Positions 27,266 through 33,688 of a DNA stretch of 33,688 nt are shown here, piece after piece; position 1 is the stretch's first letter, and each line of letters opens with the position of its first letter. Under the pieces are notes generated by a model. It saw only the letters and a program-made list of their open reading frames with translations, ran no database searches and was not told the DNA's origin. The stretch is from Clostridiales bacterium (GTDB taxonomy: Bacteria; Bacillota; Clostridia; Christensenellales; HGM11417), in contig JAAYQN010000001.1 of NCBI GenBank assembly GCA_012519285.1, positions 1 through 33,688 on the forward strand, written 5' to 3'. The position numbers and the translations under genes were made by a program.

Positions 27266-28510
27266 TTGTTTTCATTCCGCACACACAACAAAATACCCGA
27301 AATAATTGAACAGATTGAAGCCGGGCTCGCCAATGATTTCAAGGTCATTGACGACATCGCGCTTTTCAATCAGGAAAAGGCTTTAAGGAGTTTTATCGAC
27401 AATAAGGTGGCCTTAAGGCACTTTTCGCAAACTACCGGATACGGTTACGACGACATAGGAAGGGATACGCTGAACTCCGTCTATGCCGGAGTATTCAAAT
27501 CCGATTCGGCGATAGTCTCTTCTCATATTTTGTCAGGGACACACGCCATATCATTGGTGCTCTTTGGCCTGCTCAGGCCCGGCAACAAGCTGCTCAGCAT
27601 AAGCGGGCAGCCCTATGACACGCTGAAGGACGTGATAAGCGGCAAAGGCTTGGGTTCTCTCGCCGATTTCGATATATCTTACGACGAAGTGCCCCTGTGC
27701 GAAGGCAATTTCGATAAACCCGCCATAAAGGAAAAGATTTTGGCAGAAAGGCCTCAAATGGTGCTCATCCAGAGGTCAAGGGGTTATTCGCTTAGGAATC
27801 CCTTAAGCTGCGTACAAATTAGGGACATATGTTCATTTATTAAAGGCCTGGACGAGCGCATAATAATATTTGTGGATAACTGTTACGGCGAGTTTACCGA
27901 GAAAGAGGAGCCGATCGAGGCGGGGGCCGACGTAGTGGCGGGCTCGCTCATTAAAAATGCGGGCGGGGGAATTGCCCCCAACGGCGGTTACATAGCGGGA
28001 AGGGGAGACCTGATCGACCTTATCAACAGGAGGCTGACAACTCCCGCCACCGGTGGAGAGATAGGCTCTAATTTCGGAGGTTACCAGTATTTTTACCAGG
28101 GCTTGTTTCTGGCGCCCCACGTCGTGGCTCAAAGCTTAAAGGGTGCCCTGCTCATGGGAGAGGCAATGAAGTGGGCGGGCTATAAGGTATTGCCCGAAGA
28201 GCCTTCCCAATGTTACGATATCATACGCTCCATTGAGTTTGATACCGAAGAGGAGCTCATAACCTTCTGCCGCACCATCCAGAGCGTTTCCCCGGTTGAC
28301 AGCTATGTAGTGCCATACCCTTGGGATATGCCGGGGTATAAAAACAAGGTAATCATGGCCGCGGGCTGCTTCGTGCAAGGCTCCTCAATTGAACTCTCCT
28401 GCGACGCCCCCGTAAGGCCTCCTTATGTCGCCTATTGTCAGGGCGGTCTTACTTACGAGCACGTAAAGATAGCGGTCATCCATTGCCTTCAGAATTTAAA
28501 GAAACTATGA
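27266..28510 (+). CDS. methionine gamma-lyase-like / aluminium-resistance family PLP protein (YnbB-like)
   Basis: FSQTTGYGYDDIGRDTLNSVYAGVF, SGTHAISLVLFGLLRPG, VAGSLIKNAGGGIAPNGGYIAG; next to hfq. Confidence 0.88.
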   Translation: MFSFRTHNKIPEIIEQIEAGLANDFKVIDDIALFNQEKALRSFIDNKVALRHFSQTTGYGYDDIGRDTLNSVYAGVFKSDSAIVSSHILSGTHAISLVLFGLLRPGNKLLSISGQPYDTLKDVISGKGLGSLADFDISYDEVPLCEGNFDKPAIKEKILAERPQMVLIQRSRGYSLRNPLSCVQIRDICSFIKGLDERIIIFVDNCYGEFTEKEEPIEAGADVVAGSLIKNAGGGIAPNGGYIAGRGDLIDLINRRLTTPATGGEIGSNFGGYQYFYQGLFLAPHVVAQSLKGALLMGEAMKWAGYKVLPEEPSQCYDIIRSIEFDTEEELITFCRTIQSVSPVDSYVVPYPWDMPGYKNKVIMAAGCFVQGSSIELSCDAPVRPPYVAYCQGGLTYEHVKIAVIHCLQNLKKL

Positions 28511-28528
28511 ATACTTTGCAATAAAGTA

Positions 28529-28565
28529 CGCATAGTACTATGCAAGGTTACGCATAGTACTATGC
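28529..28565. repeat. two tandem palindrome-family copies (22-bp spacing) after the YnbB-like gene
   Basis: GCATAGTACTATGC at 28530-28543 and 28552-28565, the second followed by TTTTTGTTTTT. Confidence 0.95.
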
Positions 28566-28621
28566 TTTTTGTTTTTCTTTATTTTTTGTACGTTATCGGC
28601 TGACTTATGCGCCAACGCTAA

Positions 28622-29611
28622 TCAATATACAATCCTTTTCGCCGTGATTGCTCTGCCTCTCCAGAATTCAGAGTATTCCTGAATCCTTACTCCGCCCGTT
28701 CCAAACGTGTGCATAATCTTATTGTTCCCGATGTAAAGAGCCACATGGCCTATCTTCTCGATGCCGGTATTGTTCATCCTTGTCGAGGAAGTCATGAATA
28801 TCAGGTCTCCTTTTTGTAGTTTGTCAAGCGGCACTTGGATTCCCTGAAGGCTTTGGCTCCTCGAGTCTCCCTTGAGCTTTACGCTCGCTCCTTTGTAGAA
28901 AATATACTGAACAAACGCCGAGCAGTCAAAGGTTTTGCCCGTGAAATACTTGTTTAGCGTGCCATCCCACAGCAGAATCCTTTGAGAGCCGTATTCGTAG
29001 GGTGTGCCAAGAACCTTCAGCCCTTCGTCTATCACCGCGTGAATCATGGCCATCGCGCTGCCCGCATTGGTATCTATAAGCCTAGTGTAAGATATGTTTG
29101 CCGAAACATAGGCGACCTCATCGCCGTATCTTACCTTGTACCATCCATCTTGCCCTTCTATGTAGTCTACCTTTGCGCCCGCGCTCAGAGAGCCGATAAC
29201 CTTTGACGATGTTGATGGTCCTGTCCTTATGTTCAGTGAATTGACCAGAGACTGCACTTTGATGCCGGTATCTGTGATTACGGTTTGAGTATTCTCTTCA
29301 TCGTAACCGCCTTGCCCTTCTTGAATGCCATTTTCGACATCTTCGGCAGATTTGCTTTCGCCGCTTTCAGCCGCTTCGCTCCCATTCTCCTGCGAAATAC
29401 CGTTTCCGTCGTCATGGCCATTTTCAATTACTTGGTTATCATCGCTCAAGTCTCCATAGGCGTCCTTTCCCTCAATGTCAACAATGGTTTCTTCGGCGAT
29501 GGATTCTTCAGCGTTATCTATGTACATGGGGGAACGGGCATTTATCGCGAATTGGAGCGGCACAGCTATCGCGAATATGACCGCGACTATCAAGTATATC
29601 GCTCTTTTCAT
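28622..29611 (-). CDS. secreted NlpC/P60 endopeptidase with SH3 domain
   Basis: Signal/TM N-terminus, SH3 LNIRTGPSTSSKVIGSL, NlpC FDCSAFVQYIF...HVALYIGNNKIMHTFG. Confidence 0.9.
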   Translation of the reverse strand: MKRAIYLIVAVIFAIAVPLQFAINARSPMYIDNAEESIAEETIVDIEGKDAYGDLSDDNQVIENGHDDGNGISQENGSEAAESGESKSAEDVENGIQEGQGGYDEENTQTVITDTGIKVQSLVNSLNIRTGPSTSSKVIGSLSAGAKVDYIEGQDGWYKVRYGDEVAYVSANISYTRLIDTNAGSAMAMIHAVIDEGLKVLGTPYEYGSQRILLWDGTLNKYFTGKTFDCSAFVQYIFYKGASVKLKGDSRSQSLQGIQVPLDKLQKGDLIFMTSSTRMNNTGIEKIGHVALYIGNNKIMHTFGTGGVRIQEYSEFWRGRAITAKRIVY

Positions 29612-29621
29612 AGTGTGTTCC

Positions 29622-29677
29622 TCCTTGCATTTTTTTGGGAATAATATTCTAATGTACGAAATCCCAAAAAGCAAGGA
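29622..29677 (-). promoter_or_regulatory. inverted repeat sequestering the Shine-Dalgarno of the NlpC/P60 gene
   Basis: TCCTTGC(ATT)TTTTTGGGA / TCCCAAAAAGCAAGGA: 16 paired bases with one 3-nt bulge; the arm near the gene contains the SD AAGGAGG. Confidence 0.7.
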
Positions 29678-29884
29678 ACAAATTTTGGCAAAGGGAATAA
29701 TTTTTAAGGTTTACATTCCCATGGTTTTTATCTGCTTTTTAAGAATTGCAGCAAGAATACAGCAAAAGCTTTTATGAGTATAATCGATATAATTTGACAC
29801 CTTCAACTTATTGAATTATAATTAGAAATCAGAGAGCCTCGAGCAGTAAAAACCTCATGGCAAAGAAAAGATAGTCAGGCAAAA

Positions 29885-29911
29885 GAAAAAACCGCACACA
29901 TCTGCGCGGTT
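29885..29911 (-). terminator. intrinsic terminator of tRNA-Trp
   Basis: Minus strand AACCGCGCA-GATG-TGTGCGGTT followed by a T run. Confidence 0.85.
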
Positions 29912-29912
29912 T

Positions 29913-29987
29913 TGGCAGGGGAGACGCGATTCGAACACGCAACCAATGGTTTTGGAGACCACTACTCTACCGTTGAGCTACTCCCCT
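29913..29987 (-). tRNA. tRNA-Trp (CCA anticodon), CCA end encoded
   Basis: Minus strand AGGGGAGTAGCTCAACGGTAGAGTAGTGGTCTCCAAAACCATTGGTTGCGTGTTCGAATCGCGTCTCCCCTGCCA folds as a cloverleaf. Confidence 0.96.
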
Positions 29988-30047
29988 AAAGCAAATATTA
30001 TTATAATTTAATTCGGGCCAATAGTCAATTGATTAAGGGGAAGTTTT

Positions 30048-30851
30048 ATGAATTATACTCACAGATTGGGCGTAATCGGCTATGGCAACATGGCTGAGGC
30101 CATAGTGAGCGGAATTTTGAAATCAGGGCTCAACAGGGCCGACGAAATCCTTGCCTACGACATCTCTGATGTCAGGTTCGCCAAGGCAAAGAGCGCAGGC
30201 ATTTATACGGCAAAAAGCATTGCGGAAATCTGCACAAGCTGCCGTTACATCCTCCTTTCCGTAAAACCCCAGGTTTTTAGCGAAATAGCGGCAGAGCTTT
30301 CCGCGAGCGTTCGCGAAAACGTTGTAATTTCGATAATGGCGGGGGTGAGCGTTGAAAAGCTTTTAAACAATTTGCCTGGCGCCAGAATTTGCAGGTGTAT
30401 GCCAAACACGCCGGCGCTTATAGGTGAGGGGATAACCGCAGTCGATGCCTCCATGCTCGGCGAGGCCGAAAAGAAATACGTATTTGATATCTTCAATTCC
30501 GTCGGAAAAGCGGTGGAAATAGGGGATGGGCTCATGAACGCGGTCACAGCGGTGAGCGGCAGCGGGCCCGCATACGTTTACCTCTTTATCAAGACCATGA
30601 TAGATGCAGCGGTCAAAATTGGGCTTTCTGCAGAGCAAGCTAAGGAGCTTGTAATACATACCCTGGTGGGCGCCTCCAAAATGGTGGAAAAGAGCTCAGA
30701 ACCTATAGATATTTTGATAGACAGGGTGTGCAGCAAGGGAGGCACGACAATCGAAGGGATAAAAGTACTCAAAGAGAAGGGCCTTTCAGATATCGTGAGC
30801 GAGTGCGTCAGGGCGGCATACAACAGGGCGGAGGAACTTTCGAAGCTGTGA
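30048..30851 (+). CDS. proC: pyrroline-5-carboxylate reductase
   Basis: LGVIGYGNMAEAIVSGIL; AVSGSGPAYVYLFI. Confidence 0.96.
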   Translation: MNYTHRLGVIGYGNMAEAIVSGILKSGLNRADEILAYDISDVRFAKAKSAGIYTAKSIAEICTSCRYILLSVKPQVFSEIAAELSASVRENVVISIMAGVSVEKLLNNLPGARICRCMPNTPALIGEGITAVDASMLGEAEKKYVFDIFNSVGKAVEIGDGLMNAVTAVSGSGPAYVYLFIKTMIDAAVKIGLSAEQAKELVIHTLVGASKMVEKSSEPIDILIDRVCSKGGTTIEGIKVLKEKGLSDIVSECVRAAYNRAEELSKL

Positions 30852-31309
30852 AACACGTTGACATATACACAGACGGGGCGTGCAGCGGCAATCCGGGGAT
30901 AGGAGGTTGGGCGGCTATCCTGATTTACAACGGGCATGAGAAAGAGATAAGCGGGTATTTCAGGGAGACCACCAACAACAGGATGGAGCTTTTCGCTGTG
31001 CTCCAGGGGCTTAAACAGCTAAAAGAGAGCTGCGAGGTCGCAATATATACCGATTCGGCATATATTGCTAATGCATTCAATTCAAAATATATTGATGCGT
31101 GGCAGAAGAACAGCTGGAAAACCGTGGCAAAGCAGGAGGTCAAGAACATCGATTTATGGAAAGCTATCTTGCTCGAAATGAAATCCCACAGGGTCACCTT
31201 CGTTAAGGTAAAGGGGCACAGCGACAACGAGTATAACAACCGTTGCGATGAGCTTGCGCGAAAGCAAATCGAGCTATGCAGCAAAACAGATGGAGATATG
31301 GATTTATGA
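30848..31309 (+). CDS. rnhA: ribonuclease HI
   Basis: VDIYTDGACSGNPGIGGWAAIL, NNRMEL, YTDSAYI, VKGHSDNEYNNRCDELA; GTG start overlapping the proC stop. Confidence 0.94.
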   Translation: MKHVDIYTDGACSGNPGIGGWAAILIYNGHEKEISGYFRETTNNRMELFAVLQGLKQLKESCEVAIYTDSAYIANAFNSKYIDAWQKNSWKTVAKQEVKNIDLWKAILLEMKSHRVTFVKVKGHSDNEYNNRCDELARKQIELCSKTDGDMDL

Positions 31310-32226
31310 CGGTAAACAGGAAAACCATAATTGCTACGGCAATTATTATAATAAGCTGCATAGCTTCAGCTTTTTTGTTTTACAAAATTTCATTTTTGGC
31401 GAACCTATGGAAAATCGCCGCCTTGGCGATAATAGCATTGACCGCAATTGCTTCTGTCATCGCGCTGCACCTCAGGAACGTTCCGGTTTACAGGCTTTGC
31501 GTGACCATAACGCTCTTTGCGCTCTTTTTCGGTTCGCTTTTTTATCTCTTTGACGTCTCGGGATTCTGGGACAGCATAAGCACTGAGCAAGGGATAAAGA
31601 AATTTATTGAGGAGAAAGGCTTTTTCTCCAGCCTTGTATTCTTCATAATCCAGGTGCTTCAAGTGGTCGCAATCCCCATCCCTGGCGCCATAACCATCAC
31701 GGTTGGGTACCTTCTCTTTGGGTTCTGGTGGGGTTCGTTGATAAGTTTTTTAGGCATCGTGGCGGGCTCCGTCTTGGCCTTTTTGATAGGGCGAAAGTTT
31801 GGATACAAGCTGGTTGTGTGGATCGTAGGGGAGGATAAGCTCAACAAGGCCATGAACTTTATCCGGGGAAAGGACAAAGTGATATTTGCGATGATATTCC
31901 TCCTGCCGTTTTTCCCTGATGATATACTGTGCTTCGTGGCGGGCCTTACCCCGATGAGCTTGACCTATTTCACGTGCATGGCCATGACCACGAGAATCAT
32001 AACGATATCAGCGCAGTCGCTGTTTATGAGCTTTGTAAAATACCTTCTCTATTCGGGCTCGGTTACGGGATATATACTGCTCGGCCTGATGGGGGCAGCA
32101 CTGCTCGCAATTTTTATCATTACGGTAAAGTACGCGAAAAGGATTCAGTCCTATTTTGAAAACAAGTTCGACATAATTATCCGGAAGATAAGGGGCGGAA
32201 AAAAGAACAAAGAGGGCGCAGAGTGA
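31306..32226 (+). CDS. TVP38/TMEM64 family (DedA/SNARE-associated-like) membrane protein
   Basis: Multi-TM; VAIPIPGAITITVGYLLFGFWWGSLISFLGIVAGSVLAFLIGRKFG. Confidence 0.85.
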   Translation: MTVNRKTIIATAIIIISCIASAFLFYKISFLANLWKIAALAIIALTAIASVIALHLRNVPVYRLCVTITLFALFFGSLFYLFDVSGFWDSISTEQGIKKFIEEKGFFSSLVFFIIQVLQVVAIPIPGAITITVGYLLFGFWWGSLISFLGIVAGSVLAFLIGRKFGYKLVVWIVGEDKLNKAMNFIRGKDKVIFAMIFLLPFFPDDILCFVAGLTPMSLTYFTCMAMTTRIITISAQSLFMSFVKYLLYSGSVTGYILLGLMGAALLAIFIITVKYAKRIQSYFENKFDIIIRKIRGGKKNKEGAE

Positions 32227-32317
32227 CGCAGAATGATGCGAGGAAAGATGGCCGCAGAACCCAGCGGATTCAAATTTTCTATAACTGCATTGGTGCTATC
32301 GATTTGCCAGCTAAACG

Positions 32318-32353
32318 AAAAAACGGCATAGCCGAATATCAACGGCTATGCCG
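32318..32353 (-). terminator. intrinsic terminator downstream of the ADH gene
   Basis: CGGCATAGCC-GAATATCAAC-GGCTATGCCG, perfect 10-bp stem; A run on plus = T run on minus. Confidence 0.8.
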
Positions 32354-32408
32354 AATTTTACAGGAATTATAAATCCCTATCTGACCGCTCCAAAAAGCTA
32401 TTCTTTTT

Positions 32409-33377
32409 TTATATCAAGGCAACCAAGCGACCCTTGACTTCGCCGCGGCGGAGTCTCTCCAGTCCTTCGGGGATCTCATCAAAGCTTATACTGGCCAGCT
32501 GCGGGTTAAGTTTTCCGGTTGAAAAGAAATTATATACTTCCTTGATATCATTGGTGTCACCACCGCAGCTACCGACGATTTGCGCTTGCTTAAGAATGAG
32601 CGACCGGGTATTGATATTACAATCAAGCTTACCCATACCTACGACAACCACTTTGCCGGATGGAGCTACCGCTTCCAATGCCTCGGAAGTGGTACTGCCA
32701 AATCCTGCATAGTCTACGATTACTTCGCAATTACAAGCTGCCAGATCGGAAACATTCTCAAATACTCCCTTGCAGCCGATCTCTTTGGCTAATGCCCTTG
32801 CATCAGGACTAATATCGACAGCGTATACCTCAATGCCGGCTATGATAGCCATCCCGGCGGCAAACTGCCCTAGTCCGCCGATGCCAATAATTCCCACCTT
32901 CATTCCGGCTTTTGCACCGCCGGCAACGAACAGGGCGTGATACGAGGTCATTCCAGCATCAGTGGCGGCAGCTCCCTGCATAAAAGATACGTTATCAGGC
33001 AGGTGAACCAGGCAATCCTGAGGAACCAGGCACTTGGTAGCGTAACCGCCATCACATTGATAGCCAATTGCATAAGAATGACCCGTTGACGCTGAAAGCT
33101 CCGCGGATATGGGGCACACCCCGACCCTGTCGCCAACTTTGAATCCTGTAACGCCTTCGCCCACTTCGGTGATGACTCCAGCGCATTCGTGGCCCATATA
33201 CATAGGATGGGCAGTAATAATCCCTATCCAACCGGGATCTTCTAGTGCTGCAACATCAGAGTGGCACAGTCCTGCTGCCTTAACGTCAATTACCACCTGA
33301 CCAGGAACAGCCTTGGGGTCCGGTTTCTCGACCAATTTAAGGGGGATGTGAGTATCAGTAAATAACCAACCTTTCAT
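32409..33377 (-). CDS. zinc-dependent medium-chain alcohol dehydrogenase
   Basis: AAGLCHSDVAALEDP, GHECAGVITEVGEGVTGFKVGDRV, GIGGLGQFAAGMA Rossmann motif. Confidence 0.92.
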   Translation of the reverse strand: MKGWLFTDTHIPLKLVEKPDPKAVPGQVVIDVKAAGLCHSDVAALEDPGWIGIITAHPMYMGHECAGVITEVGEGVTGFKVGDRVGVCPISAELSASTGHSYAIGYQCDGGYATKCLVPQDCLVHLPDNVSFMQGAAATDAGMTSYHALFVAGGAKAGMKVGIIGIGGLGQFAAGMAIIAGIEVYAVDISPDARALAKEIGCKGVFENVSDLAACNCEVIVDYAGFGSTTSEALEAVAPSGKVVVVGMGKLDCNINTRSLILKQAQIVGSCGGDTNDIKEVYNFFSTGKLNPQLASISFDEIPEGLERLRRGEVKGRLVALI

Positions 33378-33559
33378 TTAACTCAACTCCTTACTAAATA
33401 ATTTGAATTATACAGACACCTTAGTGCTTTACTTTAGTCTAACACATTTGCTAAAATTACTCAAGTATTTTTGTTAGATTTTTAACAATTTTTTTAATCT
33501 TAAATTGCAACTACAAGTGCAACGGTTTGTATAATAAGTTCTTTCAGTTTCCTTTACCC

Positions 33560-33688
33560 CTAGGGGTAAAGGAAAAAATTTTCTAATTCTTGAGTAAACA
33601 CTTGTTCTGCGGATTTGTAGCCAAGTCGTTTTCGGGGGTAGGTGTCAATCCAATTGTTTATACGGTTTAATGTTTCCTGATCAATTGA
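33560..33688 (-). mobile_element. IS30-family transposase C-terminus, truncated by window edge
   Basis: Minus-strand SIDQETLNRINNWIDTYPRKRLGYKSAEQVFTQELENFFLYP*; IS end-like AAGTGCAACGG at 33515-33525. Confidence 0.85.

Noticed and set aside
32324-32353. Terminator hairpin CGGCATAGCC...GGCTATGCCG sharing GCATAG/CTATGC arms with the palindrome family
   Set aside because: It has a 10-nt loop and different stem length, and functions as an ordinary terminator with a T run. Sharing 6-bp arms is easily coincidental.
32409-33377. ADH gene as recent horizontal acquisition with the adjacent IS30-like element
   Set aside because: Arg codon use looks slightly different but was not quantified, and GC content appears similar; not enough evidence.
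1-33688. CRISPR arrays, toxin-antitoxin, prophage or retron cassettes
   Set aside because: No regularly spaced repeats, no recognisable effector proteins and no unexplained large ORFs were found.

Overview
The window is a dense, mostly housekeeping segment of a Clostridia/Firmicutes-like chromosome. It runs citrate synthase, galU, an MTA/SAH-type deaminase, class II galT, two paralogous single-TM proteins, T-box-pheS-pheT, mutS2, a DUF-like membrane protein, a NifS-like cysteine desulfurase, thiI, a class A PBP (-), miaB, mutS, mutL, miaA, hfq, a methionine-gamma-lyase-like/YnbB protein, an SH3-NlpC/P60 hydrolase (-), tRNA-Trp (-), proC, rnhA, a TVP38-like protein and a Zn-ADH (-). Both edges carry IS30-like transposase pieces, so the window may be a contig that ends in repeats. 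No CRISPR, prophage or obvious defence cassette was seen. The most interesting signals are: (1) a dispersed, very compact palindrome family GCATAGTANTATGC (4 exact and 2 one-base variants) in and around the mismatch-repair genes, including an in-frame tandem inside mutL; (2) a glutamine synthetase relic with a local ~175-bp inversion; (3) a shared 15-bp upstream element at exactly the same distance from two promoters; (4) an SD-sequestering hairpin ahead of the NlpC/P60 gene; (5) IS30 end structures with a long inverted repeat over the transposase start; (6) a 309-bp potentially structured gap between pheT and mutS2. All calls come from reading the sequence and translations; no database search was run.
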